Below are positions 1 to 11,544 of a stretch of DNA of 35,000 nucleotides, in pieces. The notes beneath the pieces are model-generated. The model ran no database searches, was not told the DNA's origin, and saw only the letters and a list, made by a program, of their open reading frames with translations. The position numbers were made by a program, and so were the translations under genes. The stretch is taken from contig CM022673.1 in the NCBI GenBank assembly GCA_012295275.1, forward strand, positions 10,313,288-10,348,287, given 5' to 3'. This DNA comes from Chrysomallon squamiferum. Its lineage: Eukaryota > Mollusca > Gastropoda > Neomphalida > Peltospiridae. Within the stretch, counting starts at the first letter, position 1. The number at the start of each line of letters is the position of its first letter.

Positions 1-600
1 TTCTTGCTTTCATATTTATTTCATTTTGTAATAAAGATGACAGAAAATTAAATGAAAAATACATTTACTTATTTAATTAGTGAAACACTAAATAAGACTA
101 CTTATTAAATCATAACAATACTAAATTATGAATAAAAGACCCATAGTTTTTAATCTATCAATTCTATATAAATAAAAAATATATTTCTTTAGTGTCATAA
201 AGTACATTTCTTCTGTCATATACTATGAGTAGATTTAGAAGCGTCAGCCTAAATATAAAAATACTAAAATAATTTGGACGCGAATTTATACGGTTGGTCA
301 AAACAAAAGAAATCGGACATACAACGATAATAAATATATAACATTCCTAGAGGCCGATTTCCAAAAATTAAAATCCGATCTTTAACCTTAAAACGCAGAG
401 TTAAGGTCAAGGCAAGGGCAGAGAAGGTTACACTTTAATTATTCTTCGATATTCATACCATTCACAAAACGCTAAATATACATTATTTATAAACATTTGA
501 ATATGATAATCATTATCAACACGTAAAACAAAATATTAAGTTTGCATTAAAGAAATAAAAGTACCTGTATATTAATTCATTATTTATAATTACAGTCACT
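1..600. other. AT-rich unique sequence, no gene seen
   Basis: There are no convincing exons or long open frames on either strand. Mixed AT-rich sequence grades into CA/TA-rich repeat from about position 600. Confidence 0.5.
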
Positions 601-3600
601 TAACTTAGCTACACTAACATCTAAGCTATCCCACTTTATATCTACTCCTCTTTCAACGTTCGAATACATACCCAGTCTCTGTAACACATACAAACATACA
701 TGTGCACTGTCATTCACACATACATATATATATATATACCCATCCTGCAAGACACGTACCCACACACAATCACACTTTCTTTCTCACACTGATGTACATA
801 CCCATCCTCTCTCTCTAACACACAGTCACATATATCCACACTTTCTGACACATACCCACTCTTCCTTTCACATTTTCATGCATACCCACTGTTTAACATT
901 CATTCCCGTAAACAAAAACACTGATTTTCATACGCACTAACATACACACAACACTAACACACATATACATACATAACACTAACACACACACATATACATA
1001 ACTCTAACACACAACCACTTACAAGACACACATATAGAAGACTAACAGACTCAAACACACAACACTAACAAACACACACACATACACAACACTCACACAT
1101 ACACATACCTAACATACATATACAACACCAATACACACATACATAACATAAAAACACACATACACAACACTAACACACACACTAAAACACACACATATAA
1201 ACAGCAACATTAACACACACACATACAAAACACACACATACAAAACACAAACAGACACACACACACACACACAACACACACACACACAAACACGTACCTA
1301 AACACACACTTAACACTAACAGACACAAAACTAATATACACACATACAACATTAACTCACACACATACACAAACACTAACACACAAGCCCATATACCCAT
1401 ATTACTTACACACACATAAACACACACACACATACAAAACACACACACACAAAACACAAAACACACACACAAACACTCAAAACATACACGTACCTAACAC
1501 ACACACTTAACACTAACAGACACAAAACTAATATACACACATACAACATTAACTCACACACATACACAACACTACCACACACAAACACTAACAAACACAC
1601 AACACTACACTACCACACACAACACTAACAAACACACAACACTAACACACACACACATATACACATATACACTACAAACACACACACAAAAACTAAACAT
1701 AACACACACACCCTAAACCAAAATACACATACACACACATACACACACAACACAAACACACACACAAACACTAACACACACATATACTAACACTAACACA
1801 CAAGCCCCACATAAACCTGTATTACAAATACACACACATAAACACACAGTACACACACACACACAAACACAACACTGACACACACACATTAACACACAAA
1901 CACAACATTGACACACACATTCACAAACACAGCAACACACATACATACAACACAACACACGCATTCACAACACTAACACACATATATACACAAAACACTA
2001 ACACACATATACATAACATAGCCACTAACACAAACACTTAACACACAACAGAACAGTAACACAGAAGTCACTATATCCATGTTACTTACACAATAACACA
2101 TACAGAACACTAACACACACACAACACTAACAGACACATACAAAACACTATCACACACAACACTAACACACACAACACCAACACAGGCACTCACATAATA
2201 CTAACACAAACAAACACAGCACTAACACATAACAATACTAACACAAAACAAACACAGACATATACACAACACTAACACAAAAGCACATATCCAATACACA
2301 CATACAAACACAAACAGACAACACAAACACACACACACACACGATACTACAAACACATAGATACTACACACAGACACACACAACACATAACACACACACA
2401 AACACTAACACACAAGCACCCTAAATCCAACACTTAATCAAACACACAAAACTAAAACACACAACACTAACACACATACAAACACAGCACAGAACACACA
2501 ACAATAAAACAAACACAAAACATAACAACATGACACACAACACTAACACACACATAACACGCAACACACAACAAACATATATAATAACAACACACACACA
2601 CACACAACAACACACACATATACATAAACACTAACACACACAACACTAACACACACACATAACACTAACAGACACACACATAACACTAACATACACACAT
2701 ATAACTCTAACACTGTCACACAAAACACTAACACAACACATACATACACAACAATAACACAACACAAACACAAACAACAGAAACATACATACACAACACT
2801 AACATACACATACAAAACACTAACACACACATACATAACATATTACAACACAGACACATACACATACATAACACACACACACACAACACATACACAGGCA
2901 TAACTGACACATAACAATAACACAGATATATACAGAACACTAACATACACACAACACTAACACACATAACACAACCCAAACACACAAAACACAACACTAA
3001 CACACACAACACTAACATATAACACACAACACTGACATACACACAACACTAACAAAAAGCAGACATATCCATATTACAACAAACACAAACATAACACTAA
3101 CACACACACACCCAACACTAACACATACATACATACAACACTAACACACACAGATCACTAACACAAATACACAACACTAAAACATATACAAGCACTAACA
3201 CATACAATATACTTAACACATAACACACACATACACAACACTAACACAACTAACAACATTAGTACACACACACTACACACACATACCAATACTACAACAC
3301 AACACTAACACATACACAACACTAAACACACACACACAACACTAACAAACACAAAACACATTAACATGCACACAAACACTAACACACACAACACAACACA
3401 CACACAAACATATACAATATACAACACTAGAACACACACAACACAACACAGACACACACAACACTAACACAACACAACACAAATAAACATACAACACTAA
3501 CACACACATAACACTAACACAAATACACACACAACACTAACACACATACATAATAACACACACAAAACAAAACTAACAAACACATACATAACATTGACAC

Positions 3601-5640
3601 ACATAACACTAAAACATGCCTACAGAACACTAACAACACAAACATAACACAGGCACACACAAACAACACTAACATACATACAACACAAACACAGATATAC
3701 ACAAACACTAACACAGCAACACACATAAAACTAACACAGACACATACACAACACTAATACAAAGCCCCTATATCCACATTACCCACAAACGCAACACAAA
3801 CATAGACACAAACATAACACTAACACACATATACACACACTAACCCAGACACACATACCATTAACACAGAAAAGACACACACACAACCTTAGCACATAAA
3901 CAGCAATAACACTAACACAAATACACTAACATATATACAAAACACTAACAAACACGCAAAACCATACCACACATACACAACACTAACACACACAACACTA
4001 ACAAACACACAACACTACACACACACAACACTAACAGACACACACAACACTAACACACACATATAACACTAACAAACACACACACACTAACATACACATA
4101 CATAACACTAACAAACACACAACACTAACACACACGCAGAACATACACATATACACACAACACTAACACACCCACAAAACCAAACACAAACACAAGCACA
4201 AAACACTAACAACACTAACACACACACACAATACACACACACTAACACTACCACTGACATATATACAACACTAACACAAAAGCCCCTAAACCTGTATTAC
4301 TTACAAAATACACACACAACACTAACACACACACTACACACAACGTTAACACACACACACATTAACACACATAATACAACACACACACACAGAACACTAA
4401 CACACATACACACAACACTAACACACGCATTCATAATACCAACAACAGAGACACACACAAACACTAACACACACACAAACACTAACACAAACCCCTAAAT
4501 CCATATTACACAACAGTAACACACAACACTAAACCCAAAACACAACACTAACAACACATAACACACAGCACTAGAACACACACACAGACACGACTAACAA
4601 ACACAAAAATGCTAACATGCACACGCAACACAACACACACACACACACAAAACACCATACAGAAACATATACACACACAACACCAACACACACACACAAC
4701 ACACACACACAAATACAAACACAACACACAACACATACACAACACTAACACACAACACACATGACAATATACAACACTAACACAAACACATATCCATATA
4801 CAACACACACACACACACACACACACATACACAACACTAACAAACACACACACAATATACAACACTAGACACACACATAGAGCACTAACACACATACACA
4901 ACAACACATACAATATACAACACTAACAGACACACACACAGAACACTAACAAACACACATACACACAACACACATCACACACACACACAACAGAGACACA
5001 CACACACAGACACAGAACACTAACACACACACAACACTAACACACACACACAACACTAAAACACACAACACAACACATAACAAACACACATACAACAGTA
5101 ACACACACACAAACAACAAAAACACACACATGCACACACAACACAAACACACACAAATACAACACACACACAACACACACAAACACACATACAAACAGTA
5201 ACACATACATACAACATTAACACTAACACAGGACACACAAACAACACAAAACATACATACACAACACTAACACACATACAAGACTAACACACATACAAGA
5301 CTAACACACACACGAGCACTAACACACATACACAACATTAACACACACACACAACACTACAACTAACACAAAACACTATCACACAAGCCCCTAAACCCGT
5401 ATTACATACACACATACACACACAACATTAACACACACATATTCACAACACTACCACACATAACACACTTACATACACATTAACACACACACAACACTAT
5501 CACACACATACAAAACTAACACAAACACTCAACACTACAACACTAAAACACAAAACTAACACAGAAGTCCCTATACCCACATTACTTACACTAACACACT
5601 CACACACACAGATTCACCCGATTTTCACATATATCCACAC
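600..5640. repeat. About 5 kb A/C-rich satellite, degenerate ACACTAACACAC units
   Basis: The + strand is almost entirely A and C with scattered T and very little G. It is built from variants of ACACTAACACAC, ACATACACAAC and (AC)n, densest at 930-5600. A longer marker, roughly (A)AGCCCCTATATCCATATTACTTACAC, recurs at about 1385, 1803, 2062, 2280, 2412, 3057, 3760, 4271, 4489, 4784, 5386 and 5564, so the array has a higher-order structure. The right edge is sharp (about 5615-5640, after a last marker copy); the left edge fades through 600-930. All long minus-strand open frames here are Cys/Val-rich translations of the repeat and not genes. Confidence 0.93.
1291..1580. repeat. Near-identical about 80-bp direct repeat, 196 bp apart
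   Basis: The block starting CACGTACCTA at 1291 recurs from 1487 with about 80 bases nearly unchanged, through TTAACACTAACAGACACAAA and the following CTAATATACACACATACAAC. This marks a recent segmental duplication of about 196 bp inside the satellite, much younger than the surrounding units. Confidence 0.8.
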
Positions 5641-6490
5641 GTAATTACCCATTTCTCCATTCACATTCGCAATCATTTGAGATAAAAACTACATACGATA
5701 CTTATACTGTTTGACTATGGAAGGGAGATAACTACGGAAGGCATGGAGAAAGAAAAACATAAAGAGAAAATCTGAGTGAATAATTCTACTTTGTAATGAA
5801 TCTATGTTTTAGTTTTATACACACATTTCCTTACCCACCCATATCACACACCCCCACACACACACGTCCTTTTCCATTATTTCTTTATCTAGAGCGTTTC
5901 GTGAAAATATGCATGTCGACGAATATTATTTTAAATTTAAATCTTATAATGCAGTAAATTGTCTGATAGAACCAGTAATTTTCATTTGATATTTCTAGTA
6001 TATAAAGAAACGTTTAACTTACAGAATTTTTCTCTTATTCAAAGAATTATCCCGGGGTGAAAAACTCTGCCCTGCCCAAACCGCAACTGTGTGTTTGTTG
6101 TCAACGACGTCAATCAATTGTTGATGACGTCAGAAACAAAATTAATAGAGCTGTTTTCTATACGTATTTATTTTCAAAAATTACATAAATTTTAAATTTT
6201 TATTTCAGAAATTATGAATAATTAATTTGAAATATAAATTAACAAATAATAAAAAAATAAACATTTGTTTCTACGTTTGTTTTATTTGTAATGAATCTAA
6301 TTTATCTTTCAAGAAATATAAAGCAAAATGGCGCCGTCTGCTTTCGAAATGGTGTATCGTCAATGAATATTTCATTTTAGACAAAATATCGTAAGAATCT
6401 CAAAATAAACGGCAGATAGTTGCTAAAACTGCTACTGTTTCCTCAGAAATGAGAATTATTGGGTAATTACTATCTATCTTTCGGGAGTAA
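5640..6490. other. Unique sequence right of the satellite; no gene
   Basis: AT-rich unique DNA, apart from a GC-richer block at 6050-6140 with the twin CRE sites and an AAAATGGCGCC motif at 6326-6336 (YY1-like; its ATG opens only a 12-codon frame). I see no exon of a known family. Confidence 0.5.
6105..6132 (+). promoter_or_regulatory. Twin CRE (CREB/ATF) sites, 20 bp apart
   Basis: CGACGTCA at 6105-6112 and a perfect TGACGTCA at 6125-6132 are offset by exactly 20 bp, about two helical turns. The interval contains CAATTG and forms a bulged dyad (CGTCA-A-TCAA...TTGATGACG). They sit in a small GC-richer block (6050-6140) inside AT-rich DNA about 6 kb upstream of the integrin start. Factor identity is inferred from the consensus. 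Confidence 0.4.
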
Positions 6491-6496
6491 TATTTA

Positions 6497-6523
<27 letters not shown>
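6497..6523. repeat. Poly(T) tract, 27 nt
   Basis: Uninterrupted T run; it could be the poly(A) tail of a minus-strand retroposon, but no element was recognised next to it. Confidence 0.9.
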
Positions 6524-6529
<6 letters not shown>

Positions 6530-6588
6530 TCCCATATTTGGGAAGCATTTCAAATTTAAGTCTTTACTCCGTTATACATTCCATTAAA

Positions 6589-6628
6589 ATAAAATAATAA
6601 AAATAAATAAATAAATAAATAAATAATA
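6589..6628. repeat. (AAAT)n microsatellite
   Basis: Tetranucleotide AAAT/AATA repeat within AT-rich DNA. Confidence 0.85.
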
Positions 6629-6629
6629 G

Positions 6630-7180
6630 AAAAAGGAATTTAAAAAGAAAAGAAAAAATATAAGTTTAATGCTTTTGTTTTATTTAAATCTAAGTTGACT
6701 GCCTTTAGTGATGAGTAATCTTGCAGTTTATGTCGGTTCTCTCCCTTTAGTTGTTATACGTTCCCTTTGTCAGACTAGTTTTTGTAGGTTTTTTGTAAAT
6801 TGTTGTTTTATCAAACAGAACAGTCCTATTAGAAGTACAGAAATGTTTAAATAATGAAACTTTATTTACATTTTTTGAATTATTAAAAACTGGTTTACAA
6901 CAACAAAACTGTAATAATAATATTGATAATAAATAATGTAAAGCACAATTCAGATTGTTTAGTTCTTATAAATAAAGAAATGTTCTATTAACAAACTTAA
7001 AGTCTTTTTAAATTTATGTTACCAGTATATAGTGTATAAATTTATTCATTTATTTATTCGTTTTATTTGGTCTTAATGTGTATATCAAGGTTTAACTTGA
7101 AAGAAATAAGCCGCTAGTTGTTTAATATAAAATAACAATGAAAAACAAGCCAATTTATTTTAATTTTATTTTATTACTTT
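6630..7180. other. AT-rich intergenic DNA, nothing recognised
   Basis: No open frame of note and no conserved motif recognised on either strand. Confidence 0.5.
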
Positions 7181-7184
7181 TCTA

Positions 7185-7316
7185 TTTTTTTTTTTTTTTT
7201 TTTTTTTTTCTGCCTATGATGTTATGTTTAGAGCCTATCAGAAAATAATAAATAAATAAATAAATAAATATAATAATAATAACAATAACAACAACAACAA
7301 TATCAATAACAATAAT
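7185..7316. repeat. Poly(T) 25-mer, then (AAAT)n and AAT/AAC triplets
   Basis: T25 at 7185-7209, then AAAT repeats (7243-7270) passing into AAT and AAC triplets up to 7316. Confidence 0.85.
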
Positions 7317-7639
7317 TTCAAAAAGAAATTGGCAGCATTAATTGTTTTTCTCGACGCTATATAATTCTCTAAAATGTCTTGTTATCACAGAGAAAAACAA
7401 AACAAACAGTTTGAATGTGTATAGACTATTAAACTGGTTCCCACCACTAAAAACATGATTTAAAAAATAGATTTTTCTCTTTTTTATGTCTGCAGCTGTT
7501 CAAGCCTTGCTTAGATAAACGCTTTAAACGAAACTGTAAACTTTAGTGTTTACACATTTTGTCGCAGCACAAAAGCTTTGGACCGTAAATGTCCTATTTC
7601 TTAGTCGAGTTTAATTCACAAAAGAAATAATAGGCATAA

Positions 7640-7945
7640 CGAAATACAAGCATTCATGCAGCCATACATTATACATACTTATATACATGATTAATAACAT
7701 ACATATATATAGATACATACATCCATAAGTACGTACATAAACAGACATACACACAGAATATAAACATACATATAACCGTTTATATATGTATATGTGGGTA
7801 TGTATGTGTGCGTTTGTTTGTATGTATATTTATACGTATGTATGTATGTATGTACGTATGTATGCATATACCTTTTGTTTATATATATATATATATGTAC
7901 GTATGTAACTTTATGTGTGTGTGTGTGTGTGTGTTTGTGTCTGTG
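7640..7945. repeat. ATAC/TGTA and (TG)n compound repeat
   Basis: The + strand moves from ACATACAT-type units (7640-7780) to TGTATGTA units and finally (TG)n (7912-7950). The first and second halves are therefore complementary and could form a long imperfect hairpin. The open frame across it is repeat translation. Confidence 0.8.
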
Positions 7946-8039
7946 TGTGTGGAAAGTTTAAACAAATTAACTCTATTACGTAATTATAAAAATAAATGTT
8001 AATACAAATTTTTTTTTTTTTAACAGACAGAATATAAAA

Positions 8040-8340
8040 TGCATTTAATCAGCATCGTTTGTGGGTGAAAGGGAGGTTATTATGTTTACACATTTGGTTT
8101 CTATTTCGCTTTAATTGAGTGCAATGCACATCTGCACTAAAAATAAACTCAATTAAGGGTGTATTCTTTGTCAAGAGATTTATTTGTGTTAGCTAACTAT
8201 AGCAACACTGGAGCATGTTTCCTGTTTAAAAGGCAGCGCATAAAGCATTGTATTCATCGCGTCTATTTAGGACAGCAGGCGAGTAAACCGGAAAATGTCG
8301 TCGTAGTCACATTGTGTAAATATTTTAAATAGAAATTTTA
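8040..8340. other. Unique sequence with a foldback at 8111-8156
   Basis: TTAATTGAGT at 8111-8120 and ACTCAATTAA at 8147-8156 are perfect complements, with a nested AGTGCA/TGCACT pair (8118-8123 / 8133-8138). The rest is unique DNA without a recognisable gene. Confidence 0.5.
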
Positions 8341-8395
8341 TTTTTAAATCTTATTTATTTATTTATTATTATTACTAATTCCTATTTTATCATTA

Positions 8396-8550
8396 CTACT
8401 ATTGCTACTGCTACTACTACTACTACTGCTACCATTATTATTATTATTATTATTTGTATTATTATTATTATTATTGTTATTATTATTATTATTGTTGTTG
8501 TTGTTGTTGTTGTTGGTTGTTGTGGTTGTTGTGGTTGCTGTTGTTGTTAT
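8396..8550. repeat. Trinucleotide compound repeat (TAC, TTA, TTG)
   Basis: TAC, ATT and GTT triplets in succession; on the minus strand it reads as poly-Asn/Ser/Thr. It is a simple repeat and not a coding exon. Confidence 0.9.
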
Positions 8551-8644
8551 AGGTGTGTTCCTCCCTGTTTGAAATTTCCTGTCAGTAATATCAAGAATGT
8601 TCAAACATACACAGAATATTGCAAATATTTAACTATCAAGGATA

Positions 8645-8769
8645 TTTTTTCCTTTCTTTTCTATTCTTTCTTTCTTTCTTTTTCTCTTTCCATTTTCGTT
8701 TTCTTTCTTTACTTTTTATTTTTGTTTATTTATTTATTTATATATATATATTTTTTTTTTTTTTTTTTT
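8645..8769. repeat. TTTC/TTTA/TA and poly(T) low-complexity tract
   Basis: Pyrimidine-rich TTTC units pass into TTTA, a short TA run and about 19 T. Confidence 0.85.
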
Positions 8770-8911
8770 GCTTCATTAAAAATAACCCCTTTACATTAAA
8801 ATCCGATAATAATAATAAATATGAATACGATTTATCAGACAACCAAATATTGCTGTTTTACCCTAGTTAAATAAAATTCAATAAAATTAAATTAAATTTA
8901 AAAAAGAAAAT

Positions 8912-8952
8912 TAAAACAAACAAATAAACAAATAAATAAATAAATAAATATA
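8912..8952. repeat. (AAAC)/(AAAT)n microsatellite
   Basis: Tetranucleotide A-rich repeat. Confidence 0.8.
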
Positions 8953-9103
8953 CATCTGAGCTTTATTCATAACGGAAAGAGCCAGAAACCATCGAAAACA
9001 CGTTGAATTTATGTAGGGGAGATAACCTTGTTTCATCTCTGCGCAGAAAAATTGTACACACAAATTATATACCGTTCTCAAAATCAAAATTAACAACTTG
9101 CTA

Positions 9104-9196
9104 TAATAATAAGAAGAAGAAGACGAAGATGAAGAAGAAGAAGAAGAAGAAGAAGAAGAAGAAGATTAAGAAGAGTATTAATAATAATAATAATAG

Positions 9197-9276
<80 letters not shown>
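9104..9276. repeat. Compound triplet block (AAG)n-(AAT)n-(TTG)n-(TTA)n
   Basis: Four triplet arrays abut: AAG (9110-9166), AAT (9177-9195), TTG (9196-9228) and TTA (9228-9276). The flanking AAT and TTA arrays are complementary, so the block can fold back. The open frame across it is repeat translation. Confidence 0.92.
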
Positions 9277-9279
9277 TCT

Positions 9280-9580
9280 GAGTTTTTATTTTCTAAAATG
9301 TATTACAGCAAGTGTTCTCTGGAAACTGGTTTTACGCTAGTTATTTCGAAAACAAGATTGACTAGGTGTGCCGACTGGTTACAATGTTCAATTCTCATAC
9401 TTCGTCATGCTTGAGTGAATACTAATTTAATTAGCAAAGCGTTCTCTCGACTTTCAGTTCACACTAGAAGTATAATGTAGAATTAAGATAACCCTGGAAT
9501 GGGAAAAGCGTGATGTATCACGTGACAGGAAATTATCTCATTTCTGGAAGAATTATTATTTTATCGATATAAATATCAAA
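9280..9580. other. Unique intergenic DNA with one E-box
   Basis: No gene recognised; it contains the TCACGTGA palindrome at 9518. Confidence 0.45.
9518..9525. promoter_or_regulatory. Palindromic E-box TCACGTGA
   Basis: TCACGTGA (core CACGTG at 9519-9524) overlaps an inverted repeat CGTGAT-GT-ATCACG at 9509-9522. It resembles bHLH-Zip sites of the MITF/TFE/USF type. It is isolated and may be chance. Confidence 0.22.
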
Positions 9581-9905
9581 TACATACAGTGACATACAAA
9601 TACTTATATATATACGTACATACATATGTAAATACATGATATGCAGTCACATACATATATACAAATATACATGCATACATGTATATATACATAGATATAC
9701 ACACACAGGCATACAAACATTTATACATACATATATACATACATACCACATATATACATATATATTTAAACATACATAATAGATATATAGATATATGCAT
9801 ACAACCATGCACATACAAAATGCAATCAAGCATACATACACAAACACGCACGCACGTACTCATGTTTACATACATTCATACATATATACACATAGGCTTT
9901 AAAAT
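9580..9905. repeat. ATACAT/TATA-rich microsatellite region
   Basis: Imperfect ACATACAT, ATATAC and CACAC units. Open frames on both strands here are translated repeat. Confidence 0.85.
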
Positions 9906-10058
9906 AGCAATATGTATATAAAACATTAAATAACAAAACAGTGAATTCCACAATTAACATAACTAAACATAAATTACTTATGAACCTGTAAATTACACAG
10001 AAACGTGCGTATTTTCACTGTTCTTCATTTTAATCGACTGAGCGTTAAATTTTGAAGA

Positions 10059-10371
10059 TACTTCTTATATGAGTAATAGTCAGTTTTTAACTGAATGTAT
10101 TGTTGTTCCGCACCGGAAAACTTGGAGATATTCATCACAGTTTGCCAGCCTCGCACCTGTTTTACCACCACAAACTACTGACTGTTACACAAATCACGCG
10201 CCAACGAGAACCGTGGAAAAAGGTGGCGTGTGACGTAATCTGCAGACGCTCGCTATCTGCAGATGGCTTATCGCAGTGTGCTTGTAACGTTCAGTTGTAA
10301 CGTAAGGATGTGCAAATAGAATACCTTTAGATTCAAGCCAATAAACGCAGTAAAAAAAAAAAAAAAAAAAA
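10059..10371 (+). mobile_element. Candidate poly(A)-tailed retroposed element
   Basis: A block less AT-rich than its flanks ends AATAAA (10340-10345), CGCAGT and a run of about 20 A (10352-10371). ATTTGAAG follows the tail, and ATTTTGAAG lies before the block at about 10049-10057, an imperfect candidate target-site duplication. GATTCAAGCC (10330-10339) resembles a Pol III B box, so a SINE is possible; a processed transcript copy is the alternative. The 66-codon frame at 10100-10300 resembles nothing I know. Confidence 0.3.
10231..10263. promoter_or_regulatory. CRE-like TGACGTAA followed by two TCTGCAGA palindromes
   Basis: TGACGTAA at 10231-10238 (ATF/C/EBP-type half-palindrome) is followed by TCTGCAGA at 10239-10246 and again at 10256-10263. 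The sites lie within a GC-richer block about 2 kb upstream of the integrin ATG that may instead be a retroposed insert. No function can be assigned. Confidence 0.25.
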
Positions 10372-10591
10372 TTTGAAGTGGTTAATAGAACTGAATAAAA
10401 CTGTTGATGTACATGTACTGAAAATTAATTCAGTGAATCTATTAATACAGTTGTTACAGAATAATGCAAGAAAAAGTAATAATAAATTATTTATTACAGA
10501 TTAATATCATGAAAATGTTAATATATCACACATTAAAACAGCAAAACCTTCAGAGTTATAATTTATAATAGGTTAATATATAGATATTAAT

Positions 10592-10595
<4 letters not shown>

Positions 10596-10674
<79 letters not shown>

Positions 10675-10685
10675 CTCTCTCTCTC
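10596..10685. repeat. (CT)n tract with a CTAT segment
   Basis: About 30 CT units (10596-10656), then CTAT repeats and CT again; followed by TA/CA-rich repeat to about 10860. It lies about 1.5 kb upstream of the putative TATA box. Confidence 0.95.
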
Positions 10686-10739
10686 ACTCCCTCTCTCATA
10701 CTCACATATACGTACCTACACATATTCATGTACAAAAGG

Positions 10740-10745
10740 CTAAGC

Positions 10746-10778
<33 letters not shown>

Positions 10779-10900
10779 TGCACACATACATATACATACA
10801 CTCACATACACACAGAGACATACATATACAATAACACAGATTCTTACAAAGATACACACAAACCACCTACATAAATAAACTCGAACACCTTACGTACACA
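10740..10900. repeat. TA/CA microsatellite mixture
   Basis: (TA)n at 10747-10766, then CACACA and ACATATACAT units. Confidence 0.8.
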
Positions 10901-11039
10901 TGCCGCTTATCTGATTCAAGAGATGAATCAGAAAAAGAAAAAAAAAAAGAAAATAAAACATCTCCCATCCTCTAAATCTTGCTGCATGCAAGTTTAATTA
11001 TGAATAAGAAAAAAATAATCCATGGGGCGCCGTTAAGGG

Positions 11040-11242
11040 ATTGTTGTTGTTGCTGCTACTGTTATTGTTATTGTTGTTGTTGTTGTTGCTGTTGATGTTG
11101 CTGTTGCTGTTACTGTTTTTTGTTAAGGGATAGATGGTGTTGCTGTTTCTGTTGTTGTTGTTTTTGTTTTCTATTAGCGGACTGTTGTTGTAGTTTTCTG
11201 TTAAGGGGGTGTTGTTGCTGCTGTTGTTGTTGCTGTCTCTGT
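11040..11242. repeat. (TTG)n/(CTG)n compound repeat
   Basis: Triplet TTG/CTG array broken by short segments containing TGTTAAGGG (three times, near 11031, 11122 and 11203), so the triplets sit inside a larger unit of roughly 80-90 bp repeated about three times. Confidence 0.8.
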
Positions 11243-11273
11243 TTCTAGTGTGTACAGAAATAATAGACTGCTG

Positions 11274-11285
11274 GCTGGGGGGGGG
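11274..11285. repeat. Poly(G) run (about 10 G)
   Basis: An unusual G homopolymer in very AT-rich DNA, shortly after the TTG array. Confidence 0.8.
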
Positions 11286-11289
11286 ACGT

Positions 11290-11540
11290 GCAAATTATTT
11301 ACGTAATAATACAAACATGCCAAACGAATTCAGGTCAGAACCTAATTGACAAGCATTTGCAAAACCAATTAACATCATTCATAACAATCAGCTGGAATGT
11401 GTTTGGTTTGTGTGTGGCAAACAAATACTCTGTTAATTGTGCTTGTTAATTCGTTTTGTTGTTTATTAATTATCTTTGTTCAAAGGGTGTACGTGACGTG
11501 CATTTTAATTTGACTGGTGTGTATCTAAGCACTATTGTTT
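11290..11540. other. Unique upstream sequence, nothing recognised
   Basis: AT-rich with no exon or repeat recognised. Confidence 0.4.
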
Positions 11541-11544
11541 TGTT

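Noticed and set aside
1182-5277. Many minus-strand open frames rich in Cys, Val and Tyr
   Set aside because: They are translations of the ACACTAACACAC satellite in several frames at once; stop-free because of composition, with no domains.
600-5640. Telomeric or subtelomeric TTAGGG-type array
   Set aside because: The unit contains no CCCTAA/TTAGGG; isolated CCCTAAA words belong to the marker block and are not tandem.
8359-8604. Poly-Asn/Ser/Thr protein on the minus strand
   Set aside because: It is the TAC/TTA/TTG triplet array read through; no flanking coding sequence or splice support.
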